A stretch of 14,919 nucleotides of DNA from the NCBI GenBank assembly GCA_903891505.1, contig CAITEO010000067.1, positions 1 to 14,919 of the forward strand. Reading direction: 5' to 3'. The notes beneath the pieces are model-generated. The model was not told where the DNA came from and did not search any database. It worked only from the letters and a program-made list of their open reading frames with translations. Position 1 is the stretch's first letter; every line of letters starts with the position of its first letter. A program made the translations under genes and the position numbers. This DNA comes from an uncultured Candidatus Woesearchaeota archaeon (GTDB taxonomy: Archaea; Nanobdellota; Nanobdellia; Woesearchaeales; 21-14-0-10-32-9). Shown piece by piece: positions 5,771 through 13,309 of this stretch.

Positions 5771-6202
5771 ATGGATTACGTCAATCAAATGCAAAAATCT
5801 GGTGCGTTCAACACAACACCTCAACCAACACCAGGCAATCCAAGGCCATTTGGAAGCACACCACAGCCTCAAGGAAACCCATCAAGTTCTGATAGTTCAA
5901 AGCTCGCAGAACTGCAGGACGCAATCGCAAACATGAAGAACAAATACGATAGAACACTTAGCATCTATCAAAACCGCGTTGACACGCTCGAGAAAGAGAT
6001 GGCTGAATTAAAAAAACAATTTGCAGAAATAGCCGAAGCATACAGTAAAGTAAAAGATAAACAAGTCGTTGAACAGTCAAGAGAAGCGCTCTTTGATAGG
6101 AAAGACCGACCTCCAGTTGATAGGCCAATCGATCGAAACAACGTTGCACCATCACAAGTACAAATTGCAAACATCTTCAACATGAGCGGAAAGAAGTTCT
6201 AG
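5771..6202 (+). CDS. Pro/Gln-rich coiled-coil protein of unknown function, 143 aa
   Basis: Unrecognised protein in three parts. Residues 12-42 are low complexity, rich in Pro, Gln, Gly, Asn and Ser. Residues about 44-100 form a charged amphipathic helix with heptad-like spacing (LAELQD, NRVDTLEKEMAELKKQFAEIAEAY), very likely a coiled coil. A basic/acidic linker with RPPVDRPIDR (112-122) leads to a short hydrophobic end, QIANIFNMSGKKF. There is no signal peptide and no cysteine. A disordered head, coiled coil and short end motif suggest a scaffold or adaptor binding a partner, but this is inference. I chose the ATG at 5771 because the TATA box lies 27 bases upstream; a TTG at 5756 would add five residues. 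Confidence 0.75.
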   Translation: MDYVNQMQKSGAFNTTPQPTPGNPRPFGSTPQPQGNPSSSDSSKLAELQDAIANMKNKYDRTLSIYQNRVDTLEKEMAELKKQFAEIAEAYSKVKDKQVVEQSREALFDRKDRPPVDRPIDRNNVAPSQVQIANIFNMSGKKF

Positions 6203-6466
6203 ATAGATTAATCTGTTTTATTTCATTATTTGTTGTTTTTAGTTATATTTTTCTTATTACTAATTATTTCTCTTAATTCTAATAATAACAATAATAATTC
6301 TTATTGTTCTCATTCTAACCGCGCATCGCGCGGCAATGCCAGCCGTTGGCTGAAAAACATAAGAGAACAAATAGAAATAAAAAACATTAATTTTTTGTTT
6401 TAGTTAAGATTTAAAATACTACTCCTAATAAAAGTTCAGTTTTAATATTTACCAAGCATTTATCTT
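6203..6466. other. Convergent intergenic region with AT- and GC-rich hairpins
   Basis: 264 bases between convergent genes. It contains an AT-rich inverted repeat (6287-6294 with 6301-6308), a GC-rich hairpin with a six-pair stem (6319-6333), a second hairpin CAGCC/GGCTG (6340-6352) and an outer eight-base inverted repeat TTGTTCTC/GAGAACAA (6304-6311 with 6363-6370) enclosing both. I see no open frame. It could be a bidirectional terminator, a small structured RNA or a small mobile repeat. Confidence 0.6.
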
Positions 6467-7630
6467 CTAATGTTTCTTTTTAATAAACGTAAAGTATCCA
6501 ATCACTACTAAAATAATCATTATGCCAACAACAAAAAAGAGCACACTTGATGATTTCTTACTTGTGCTTTTGATTTTGTCCCAGGTCTGTATTTCTTTTG
6601 TGACATTAAACCCTTCTTTTATATTAGTTCCTTTATTGTTAGCATTAATCATCTCTCCAGGTAAAATTATAGTAGTTCTGTTATCTGCTTTTGATCTAAA
6701 CTCCACAGGCCCTCCTTCAATTAATTTAAGCGTAGAATTCTCACTATCCTGATGAAGCACAAATGTTGTGCCTTTTGTTCCTCCAGCTGCATCATGCATG
6801 TCAAATGAAAATGCCTCGTTTCTCAATGTTTTCTTGAAGTTTACCCATATATCTCCTGCGATCATTCCAATTTTTGACGTAGTTTCTTCCTGAGTAATTA
6901 CTATATGAGATTCTGGAGCTAGTTTTAAGGTGGTCCCATCCGCCCAGCCTATTATTGCACTGCTATCTTCACTTGCACGTATTTGATAACCCATCTTAAT
7001 CTTTGTATCCTGCTTTGCGGGATTCCATGATTTTCCACCGTCTGTGCTGTATTCTATTTCACGAGAAATCGAGGTAAACCCTGGTATATCTTCAGCCGAT
7101 GTAGGTACTGCTGTCGGGTTTCCACTCTCTATTGGATTAACAACATTTTTCTCTTCATTAGAAGTTTTGTCCTCTGATGCTGAAGTATAAGGAAATTGCG
7201 GCACAGTTTGAAAATAGCTATCTCCTGGCGTTCTTTCACAGCCAACAGCATAATCAAATTCTGTTCTAACCATAACATCACTAATCCACGCGGCAGCTTG
7301 GCCTTTCGAATCGGTAACAAATAGTTGTAGCCAATAAAACTCGCCATTATTGTGAAGCATTCCGAATTTATCCGGACCAATGGTTATTTGAGCATACTGT
7401 GTTCCTTCATAAATTACCTCATTTGAGCCTTCCCATTTGTACGTGTAGGGTGGAGTGCCCCCTTTGACTATTGCACTAAAATGCGCTGTGACTGAACTCT
7501 CACAATCCACAGCAATTGGACCGCTAATGCTCTCAATAATAGGACGGCTAGCACTTACAGCGGCAATGTTCATACAAAATAATATAACTGCAGTCATAAC
7601 CAACGACAGAATAATCAGCAACAATTTCAT
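6467..7630 (-). CDS. Exported FecR-domain protein with PKD-like N-terminus and C-terminal anchor
   Basis: A 387-aa surface protein. Residues 1-27 form a signal peptide. Residues about 30-125 look like a PKD or similar Ig-like domain, with GGTPPYTYKW (57-66) and a later FVTDSKG. A Ser/Thr/Pro/Glu-rich linker spans about 140-185. Residues about 205-330 match a FecR domain: a ligand-like strand set with GWADGTTLKLAPES, GMIAGDIWV, GGTKGTTFVL and a final ILPGEM. Residues 362-382 form a transmembrane helix followed by KKKH, so the bulk faces outside. In bacteria FecR domains relay signals to sigma factors; this gene has no such partner, so the role is probably sensing, carbohydrate binding or structure. 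A strong Shine-Dalgarno (GGAGGTT) precedes the start. Confidence 0.85.
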   Translation of the reverse strand: MKLLLIILSLVMTAVILFCMNIAAVSASRPIIESISGPIAVDCESSVTAHFSAIVKGGTPPYTYKWEGSNEVIYEGTQYAQITIGPDKFGMLHNNGEFYWLQLFVTDSKGQAAAWISDVMVRTEFDYAVGCERTPGDSYFQTVPQFPYTSASEDKTSNEEKNVVNPIESGNPTAVPTSAEDIPGFTSISREIEYSTDGGKSWNPAKQDTKIKMGYQIRASEDSSAIIGWADGTTLKLAPESHIVITQEETTSKIGMIAGDIWVNFKKTLRNEAFSFDMHDAAGGTKGTTFVLHQDSENSTLKLIEGGPVEFRSKADNRTTIILPGEMINANNKGTNIKEGFNVTKEIQTWDKIKSTSKKSSSVLFFVVGIMIILVVIGYFTFIKKKH

Positions 7631-7635
7631 AAGGC

Positions 7636-7642
7636 AACCTCC
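7636..7642 (-). promoter_or_regulatory. Shine-Dalgarno for the FecR-domain gene
   Basis: Reads GGAGGTT on the minus strand, five bases before the ATG at 7630. It is the strongest ribosome binding site in the window. Confidence 0.8.
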
Positions 7643-7676
7643 AAAAACAAATTAATAACTTAACACATATGTTTAT

Positions 7677-7698
7677 TCTTATATATTTTTTTATATAA
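7677..7698 (-). promoter_or_regulatory. TATA region for the FecR-domain gene
   Basis: Two TATA-like elements lie back to back on the minus strand (TTATATAA at 7691-7698 and ATATATAAG at 7677-7685), about 47-68 bases before the ATG. They leave a leader of roughly 25-40 bases that carries the Shine-Dalgarno. Confidence 0.5.
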
Positions 7699-7787
7699 GT
7701 TGACCACAGAATGCAAATGTTGAATATAGAATACTAAATACGACTTTTGATAAAAAACTGATTTTAGTAAATTAAATAAAAAAATCC

Positions 7788-8369
7788 TTACTCTTTGACT
7801 TTCGTAGAAACTTTTCTTGAATCTGCTTTCTTCACTTTTGGTACTTTCTTCTTTATCTCTTCGATAACAAGTGAGAACTCGCAAGGCATTTTTTTTCTTG
7901 CTCTGTGAAGTGCTTCCTTTCCAACATCAAGCTTATCCTTATTGACTCTTGCTTCAAAAACTGCTTTTCCTTTTCTTACTCTTGCAGCAATTCCAACAGC
8001 TTTCCCGAAGGAGTGAGCCATTCCCGTACTCATTCTATCAGCTCCAGCGCCTGCAGCAAGTGGATTGTTTCTTAAAACATGATGAGGATAAACTCTAAGC
8101 TTTAACAAATATGCACCTGGAGCTTTCGTTTCAAGGTGCTTGTTCGCAGTCTTTCTTGCTGCTTCAAGGGAATTATGTCTTATTTGAATATCTGCTTTAG
8201 AATTTAACAATAATCTGTGTGTAAACTCTGTTTTCTCACTACCCATTACAAATTTGATGACTTTGTTTGTTGGTACCGCTCTGACATAAGCTTTCTGCCT
8301 GTACTTAGATTTTCTAGTGTACGGCCTCTCAAGCTTTCTCCATGCGATTGCTTTCATTAATTTTGCCAT
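7788..8369 (-). CDS. rpl10e: Ribosomal protein L10e (uL16)
   Basis: A 193-aa large-subunit protein of the archaeal/eukaryotic L10e (uL16) family, located near the tRNA-binding corridor between the A site and the central protuberance. The N-terminus RPYTRKSKYRQKAYVRAVP matches the archaeal pattern. The basic middle includes RVYPHHVLRNNPLAAGAGADR and RMSTGMAHSFGKAVGIAARV, a conserved loop. The C-terminal tail is Lys-rich and slightly longer than the core family. A TATA box 26 bases before the ATG predicts a leaderless mRNA. A GGAGAG next to the ATG is only one base away, too close to act as a Shine-Dalgarno. It stands alone here, divergent from trmY. Confidence 0.95.
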   Translation of the reverse strand: MAKLMKAIAWRKLERPYTRKSKYRQKAYVRAVPTNKVIKFVMGSEKTEFTHRLLLNSKADIQIRHNSLEAARKTANKHLETKAPGAYLLKLRVYPHHVLRNNPLAAGAGADRMSTGMAHSFGKAVGIAARVRKGKAVFEARVNKDKLDVGKEALHRARKKMPCEFSLVIEEIKKKVPKVKKADSRKVSTKVKE

Positions 8370-8390
8370 ACTCTCCAGAAATCAGGATTC

Positions 8391-8399
8391 ATTTAAAAA
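8391..8399 (-). promoter_or_regulatory. TATA box for the L10e gene
   Basis: Reads TTTTTAAAT on the minus strand, centred 26 bases before the ATG at 8369. Confidence 0.6.
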
Positions 8400-8510
8400 C
8401 CTTACTATTAACATTACTTCTCTTAACCACTTAACATCGCTTCTCACAATCACATCTTTCCACTAAAAAAATAGAAAAGAAGAAAAAGGAGCACCCCATT
8501 CCAAAACACC

Positions 8511-9119
8511 ATGAGAATATTCATCGTACGTGCAAGCAAGGCTCGAAGCGACGGAAAAATAGATCTTCTTAATTTAAAGGATGCTGGCCACTTCGAAGTT
8601 GTGTGCGCAAGCATTGCAAACGCACTTTGGACATCGAATGAAATTCGGCGAGATACAAAGATTCACGTTGCGCTTGAGGGACCACTCACACCTCCTAAGC
8701 TTATCACATTCGAAGGCGCATCACTCTCTGAAGAAATAAGTTATGAGGAGACTGCGATTGCGCAGACAATCAAAGATGTTTTCAAAGGCAAACATATTGC
8801 TGGTGTAACACTCGAGTCAAAGAGTTTTGAAGCATTAATTAAAGAATATGGTCTTCAAGAGATTGATATGTTCTACATGCACCCTGATGGTGTTGACATA
8901 AATGCTATCCTATTTCAGAATAATCTCATTTTTATTTTAGGAGATCACAGAGGAATTCCTATAAAAACAGAGGATCTTCTTGAGAGACGAGGGGCAAAAA
9001 AAGTTGCCCTTGGTCCAAAAATGCTCTTTGCTTCGCAATGCATACCTATAATTCATAATGAACTGGACAGACGAGAATTGTGGAAACGACCTAATACTTC
9101 GTTTATCCCCCCTCAATAA
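8511..9119 (+). CDS. trmY: tRNA (pseudouridine(54)-N1)-methyltransferase TrmY
   Basis: A 202-aa SPOUT-class methyltransferase that methylates N1 of pseudouridine 54 in the T loop of archaeal tRNAs, using S-adenosylmethionine. The N-terminus resembles archaeal TrmY (a FIVRASK-type strand, then EVVCASIANALWTSNEIRRDTKI and a GP-rich loop). The C-terminal SPOUT knot shows FILGDHRGI, then VALGPKMLFASQCIPIIHNELDRR. The length is typical. I see no clear TATA box at the usual distance; an A-rich stretch at 8463-8489 precedes the ATG. It is divergent from L10e and is followed 40 bases later by the mscS start. The TrmY call rests on motif recall, and no close alternative SPOUT family fits as well. Confidence 0.92.
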   Translation: MRIFIVRASKARSDGKIDLLNLKDAGHFEVVCASIANALWTSNEIRRDTKIHVALEGPLTPPKLITFEGASLSEEISYEETAIAQTIKDVFKGKHIAGVTLESKSFEALIKEYGLQEIDMFYMHPDGVDINAILFQNNLIFILGDHRGIPIKTEDLLERRGAKKVALGPKMLFASQCIPIIHNELDRRELWKRPNTSFIPPQ

Positions 9120-9128
9120 TTACAAACC

Positions 9129-9136
9129 TTTATATG
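9129..9136 (+). promoter_or_regulatory. TATA box for mscS
   Basis: TTTATATG centred about 27 bases before the ATG at 9160. It shows that transcription begins downstream of the trmY stop. Confidence 0.6.
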
Positions 9137-9159
9137 TTATTTCGCCAGAATTTCTACAT

Positions 9160-10296
9160 ATGAATTTAGACGCATCTAGTTTTATATCCGATCCAAACGT
9201 AAGACTTGTACTAATCATAATTCTCATTGTAGCTTTTCTCGTGCTTCTTATTGATTTTATGAGGAGAAAACTTTACAATCAATTCAAGGAGCAAACAGAT
9301 AACATGGGAAAGAAAATGCTTCGTTTAGAAACTCCAATCATTCTAATGATTATCATCATAGGTCTCCAGGTAATAATCAGCAAAACTATGAATGACTACA
9401 TAGAATTGAGGGGGACAATAAATCAAATTATAGGCGCCATAATAGTTATAGTTGTAGCATACATGCTTTCTTTGATTGCGGATCTTGTTCTAGAGAAATG
9501 GAGTAGTCATCTTGGCAAAACTAAAGGAAGAGGTTCATATGAAGGTATTGTGCCTTTACTAAAAAGCGTGATAAACATTCTTCTTTGCTTTATAGCATTC
9601 ATATTTATACTTCAATTCTGGGGCGTTTCAATGACTGCGTTCATTGCAGGTCTTGGAGTTGCAGGAGTTATACTTGGTATTGCTTTCAAGGATTCTTTTT
9701 CAAATGTCTTTGCAGGTATATCTTTAATTATAGATGATAGTTTCAGACGCGGCGAACTAATAGAGCTCCCTGATGGTGAGAAAGGATATGTTTTAGAGAC
9801 AAATCTTAGGAGCACGAAGATAAGAAATTTCGATGGAGAGATTGTTATAATCCCTAATTCAGTTCTTGCAAATATGAGATTTAGAAACTACGCAAGACCA
9901 AATACGCACATAAGAGGAAAAGTAAATGTTCTTGTTGCATACGGATCAGATCTTGAACAAGTGGAGAAATTAATGATTGAATTACTTCTTGATAAAGATG
10001 GCGTTCTTAATTATCCAAAACCAACTGTTACATTTGTCAGGATGACTGAAAACTATGTAGAATTAGAGCTAAAATTCTTTGTTAGTGATTATAATCATAT
10101 TCATATGGAGCAGATGAAAAGTGATATACTGAAATCAGCATATGAAACGCTCCTTGCAAACGATGTGAAGATACCAACAAAAAAAACTCCTGCAACAATG
10201 CATTTGAAGGAAGATATATCTGCTAAGCCAAAAACTAAGCCAAAAGAAAACAAAGATAATAAAAATGCAAAGAGAAAAAAATCAAGAAGAACATAA
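9160..10296 (+). CDS. mscS: Small-conductance mechanosensitive channel, MscS family
   Basis: A 378-aa membrane channel that opens under membrane tension and releases solutes during osmotic downshock. Four hydrophobic segments lie at about 16-34, 57-75, 87-110 and 133-153, the last leading into the Gly/Ala-rich pore helix (GLGVAGVILGIAFKDSFSNVFAG, about 164-186). The beta domain follows (RRGELIELPDGEKGYVLE), then the C-terminal alpha/beta domain. The last 30 residues are a Lys-rich, probably disordered tail. The ATG at 9160 is favoured over the frame opening at 9058 because a TATA box lies 27 bases upstream and the earlier start would overlap trmY. The number of N-terminal helices is slightly above the E. 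coli MscS count. Confidence 0.9.
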   Translation: MNLDASSFISDPNVRLVLIIILIVAFLVLLIDFMRRKLYNQFKEQTDNMGKKMLRLETPIILMIIIIGLQVIISKTMNDYIELRGTINQIIGAIIVIVVAYMLSLIADLVLEKWSSHLGKTKGRGSYEGIVPLLKSVINILLCFIAFIFILQFWGVSMTAFIAGLGVAGVILGIAFKDSFSNVFAGISLIIDDSFRRGELIELPDGEKGYVLETNLRSTKIRNFDGEIVIIPNSVLANMRFRNYARPNTHIRGKVNVLVAYGSDLEQVEKLMIELLLDKDGVLNYPKPTVTFVRMTENYVELELKFFVSDYNHIHMEQMKSDILKSAYETLLANDVKIPTKKTPATMHLKEDISAKPKTKPKENKDNKNAKRKKSRRT

Positions 10297-10305
10297 AAGA
10301 AGTCA

Positions 10306-10332
10306 TCAAATAATTTATTAAATCTTATTTGA
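10306..10332. terminator. Inverted repeat between convergent mscS and nog1
   Basis: TCAAATAA and TTATTTGA form an eight-pair stem with an 11-base loop, in the short gap between the two convergent stop codons. It may terminate transcription from either side; the AT-rich stem is weak. Confidence 0.35.
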
Positions 10333-10338
10333 ATATAT

Positions 10339-11304
10339 TTATCTGAATCTATTCTTCATTTGTTTTTGAATGCTTGTTACAAGGTCATCAGGTTTTGCAA
10401 CTACATTTATGAATTTGTTTTCTTCAATAAAGTTCTCGATTCTATCATCTTTTATGATGTCTTGTTTACTAAAGTAAATAAATGTTGGTTTATCCATTTC
10501 GAGCACATTCTCATAAAGTCTTAACTGATCTTCAATTGGATATGGCTCAGTCAAGTCAAACACGAATACAACAACATCCGCTACATATTTTATTGCAAGA
10601 TATGCTTGCTTTTCTATGTTGTTCATTTTTTCGAATCTCGCAAGTGTTCCTGGCGAGTCTATTACTTGTACTTTCTCAAATCTCGCATCAAAGTAACCTA
10701 TATTAAGACTTTTTGTAGTAAATGCATATGCACCTATCTCAGGTTTTGCTGTTGTAACTTTTGATAGTAATGTGCTTTTTCCGACGTTTGGAAATCCTGA
10801 AATGCAAAGAGTATATGTGTCTGTTTTTACTGAGGGAAAACTAAGTAATATTCTTCTTGCGTGTTCAAGAAAATCAAGAGGCCTATTAAGTCGCTTCATT
10901 ATTGAAGAAACTCGTCCTATGTATGCTCCTTTAATTTTGCGAAGTTGTTTATCATCTGCTGAACTCATTTTCCTAACTGTTTCTGATGTTAATTCATCTA
11001 TTTTCTGTGCTCCCCAATTAAGTGTTGAAAGTTCTTTTCTAAGCGTATCTTTGTCAAGCGATGTTTCAACGAGTTTATCGTAAAATTCCGCCAAGTTGTC
11101 AAAGTCAGGGAATGATTTTATTATTCTTGTAAGTGCGTCGCAAAGCGATGTCTTGATCATTTTTATTTTTTCTTTCTCAATAAGCTCTTTTTTCTTGTCC
11201 CGATCCTTCGGGGTTGTTCCAAGTTGCGCATACTTGATTTTTCCGAGAGCTGCATTTAGGTAAAACTCTGAGTTCCTTACCTGATCGAGTCCTTTTAGGT
11301 TCAT
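10339..11304 (-). CDS. Nog1-type GTPase (ribosome assembly)
   Basis: A 321-aa member of the OBG/Nog1 group, predicted to act in large-subunit assembly. The N-terminal half is helical, as in archaeal Nog1. The G domain begins near 163: G1 GFPNVGKST (170-178), G2 with TT at 196-197 (AFTTKSLNIG), G3 DSPG (216-219; usually DTPG), G4 SKQD (279-282; usually NKxD). The Ser in place of Asn in G4 is a mild change that may alter nucleotide preference but is tolerated in related GTPases. The length fits archaeal Nog1 and lacks the long eukaryotic C-terminal extension. It starts at an ATG about 23 bases after a TATA-like element and is divergent from alaS. Confidence 0.88.
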   Translation of the reverse strand: MNLKGLDQVRNSEFYLNAALGKIKYAQLGTTPKDRDKKKELIEKEKIKMIKTSLCDALTRIIKSFPDFDNLAEFYDKLVETSLDKDTLRKELSTLNWGAQKIDELTSETVRKMSSADDKQLRKIKGAYIGRVSSIMKRLNRPLDFLEHARRILLSFPSVKTDTYTLCISGFPNVGKSTLLSKVTTAKPEIGAYAFTTKSLNIGYFDARFEKVQVIDSPGTLARFEKMNNIEKQAYLAIKYVADVVVFVFDLTEPYPIEDQLRLYENVLEMDKPTFIYFSKQDIIKDDRIENFIEENKFINVVAKPDDLVTSIQKQMKNRFR

Positions 11305-11321
11305 AGTATATGAACTGTGCC

Positions 11322-11332
11322 CTTATTTATCT
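11322..11332 (-). promoter_or_regulatory. TATA-like element for the Nog1-type GTPase gene
   Basis: Reads AGATAAATAAG on the minus strand, centred about 23 bases before the ATG at 11304. Confidence 0.45.
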
Positions 11333-11400
11333 ATGTTACGCTAAAAACGGCCAAGTCATCATCTAAATACACGCATCTAAAAGTATATTTTATAGTAAAC

Positions 11401-11409
11401 TATAAAAAA
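11401..11409 (+). promoter_or_regulatory. TATA box for alaS
   Basis: TATAAAAAA centred 26 bases before the ATG at 11431. It supports that start over an in-frame ATG 114 bases upstream. Confidence 0.6.
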
Positions 11410-11430
11410 CAATACAGAATCAACACATCT

Positions 11431-13227
11431 ATGAAGACAACACAGCTAAAAGAATTGTACTTGAAGTTCTTTGAATCAAAGAATCATAAAAGAATAGCGT
11501 CAGCATCATTAATACCTGAAAATGATCCATCAGTTCTATTCACAACAGCTGGAATGCATCCTCTTGTTCCTTTTTTACTAGGCCACCCTCATCCATCTGG
11601 CAAAAGACTCTGCGACAATCAGATCTGCATAAGAACTGGTGATATCGATGAAGTCGGGGACGCATCACATTTAACATTCTTCGAGATGCTCGGTAATTGG
11701 AGCCTTGGCGAATACTTCAAAGAAGAAGCGATAAGTTGGAGTTTTGAATTTCTTACAGGAAAAGATTGGTTAAATTTACCAATCGACAAACTCGCAGTAA
11801 CCTGCTTTGCAGGAGATAAAGATGCTCCAAGAGATACTGTTGCTGCAAATTCATGGAGAAAACTCGGCGTCGCTGACGATAGAATTGCATTCTTGCAAAA
11901 AGAAGACAACTGGTGGGGACCAGCAGGAGAAATCGGTCCTTGTGGCCCTGATAGTGAAATGTTCTATTGGACTGGACATGACCTTGCACCAAAAGTTTTT
12001 GATCCTAAAGATAAACACTGGGTAGAAATCTGGAATGATGTTTTCATGCAATACAACAAGAACAAGGATGGCACATTTACGCCCCTTGCTCAAAAAAATG
12101 TAGATACAGGTCTTGGTGTTGAGCGTGTTGCAATGGTTTTGCAAGGAAAAACAAACGTCTATGAAATCCATCAGCTTCATAAAATACTCGAGACTGTGAA
12201 AGAAATAGCAAATGTTTCAGGCCACCCAACACACGAACAAATAAATTCTCTTAGAATAATCACAGACCATATACGCGCAAGCACATTCATACTTGGAGAT
12301 CATCGAGGCATAACCCCTTCAAATATGGATCAAGGATACATTTTAAGACGATTCGTAAGAAGAATAATACGACATCTAAGACTTCTTGGCGCGAAGTATT
12401 CTGGAAAACCGTTAACGCCAATGCTTGCTGAAGTAGTTATAGATTTGTACAAAGATGAATATCCTATGCTTAACGAAAGACGAGACTTCATTTTAACTGA
12501 ACTAAAACGCGAAGAAACAAAATTCAGGGAAACACTTGAGAACGGACTTAAGATGTTTGATAAAATAGTCGCGTCAAAAGATAAAGAAGGTCAAAGCAAA
12601 ACTGCACTTTCAAAAGAGGACGCATTCTTATTATACCAAAGCTATGGCTTCCCTATTGAAATGATAGAGGAACTTGCAAAAGAACAAAAAATATCTGTCG
12701 ATACGGCAGGCTTCGAAGAAGAATATAAAAAACATCAAGAACTATCAAGAGTTGGCGCTGAGAAGAAATTCAAAGGCGGACTCGCTGATTCATCAGAGAT
12801 GACAACAAAGTTACATACAGCAACTCATCTTCTCGGCGAAGCACTAAGACAAGTTCTCGGAAACGAAATAAAACAAAAAGGATCAAATATTACCCCTGAA
12901 CGTTTAAGGTTCGATTTTAATTTTGATAGAAAGCTAACTCCTGAAGAAATCAAGAAAATAGAATCTATTGTAAATATGAAAATCAAAGAAGCGCTTGATG
13001 TTACAAGATCTGAAATGTCATTTGAGCAAGCAAAAGAAATGGGCGCTCAAGCTGAGTTCGGTGCGAAGTATCCTCCAATAGTTTCAGTCTACTGTGTTGG
13101 TGAGTTCTCAAAAGAAATATGCGGCGGACCACACGTCGGAAACTTACGTGAGCTTGGACATTTCAAAATCCTAAAAGAAGAATCCTCTGCTCAGGGAGTT
13201 AGACGAATCAAAGCAGTGCTTGAATGA
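11431..13227 (+). CDS. alaS: Short alanyl-tRNA synthetase without a C-Ala domain
   Basis: A 598-aa class II synthetase that charges tRNA(Ala). The catalytic domain opens with KELYLKFFESKNHKRI, then FTTAGMHPLVPFLLG, IRTGDIDEVGD and FFEMLGNWSLGEYFKEEAI. A tRNA-binding helical region follows, then the editing domain with HTATH (462-466) and CGGPH (564-568), so all four metal ligands are present although the usual Thr of CGGTH is Pro. The protein ends right after the editing domain (QGVRRIKAVLE), about 270 residues short of a standard AlaRS, and lacks the C-Ala/DHHA1 part. The motif wording looks like the short AlaRS of Patescibacteria, which suggests transfer from bacteria (by recall). The ATG at 11431 is chosen on the TATA box. 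Confidence 0.93.
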   Translation: MKTTQLKELYLKFFESKNHKRIASASLIPENDPSVLFTTAGMHPLVPFLLGHPHPSGKRLCDNQICIRTGDIDEVGDASHLTFFEMLGNWSLGEYFKEEAISWSFEFLTGKDWLNLPIDKLAVTCFAGDKDAPRDTVAANSWRKLGVADDRIAFLQKEDNWWGPAGEIGPCGPDSEMFYWTGHDLAPKVFDPKDKHWVEIWNDVFMQYNKNKDGTFTPLAQKNVDTGLGVERVAMVLQGKTNVYEIHQLHKILETVKEIANVSGHPTHEQINSLRIITDHIRASTFILGDHRGITPSNMDQGYILRRFVRRIIRHLRLLGAKYSGKPLTPMLAEVVIDLYKDEYPMLNERRDFILTELKREETKFRETLENGLKMFDKIVASKDKEGQSKTALSKEDAFLLYQSYGFPIEMIEELAKEQKISVDTAGFEEEYKKHQELSRVGAEKKFKGGLADSSEMTTKLHTATHLLGEALRQVLGNEIKQKGSNITPERLRFDFNFDRKLTPEEIKKIESIVNMKIKEALDVTRSEMSFEQAKEMGAQAEFGAKYPPIVSVYCVGEFSKEICGGPHVGNLRELGHFKILKEESSAQGVRRIKAVLE

Positions 13228-13279
13228 GCCCACCTAATTTCATGCTTCAAAGTCTTTGTTAATCTAATCATCAATAAGC

Positions 13280-13288
13280 TTTATAAAA
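13280..13288 (+). promoter_or_regulatory. TATA box for the DHH gene
   Basis: TTTATAAAA centred 26 bases before the ATG at 13310. It shows this gene has its own promoter even though it lies only 82 bases after alaS. Confidence 0.65.
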
Positions 13289-13309
13289 GAAAAATGACTT
13301 CTTTTTTAG

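Noticed and set aside
8002..8020. Partial match (cgaaggagtgagcc) to the alaX insert sequence
   Set aside because: It codes for a conserved segment of L10e; the resemblance is short and probably chance.
8371..8376. GGAGAG as a Shine-Dalgarno for L10e
   Set aside because: It is one base from the ATG, too close to function, and the TATA spacing predicts a leaderless mRNA.
9058..9159. Longer start for the MscS gene
   Set aside because: It would overlap trmY and add a non-membrane stretch; a TATA box 27 bases before 9160 places the start there.
11317..11430. Longer start for AlaRS
   Set aside because: The extra 38 residues do not match the AlaRS N-terminus, and the TATA box lies inside this stretch.
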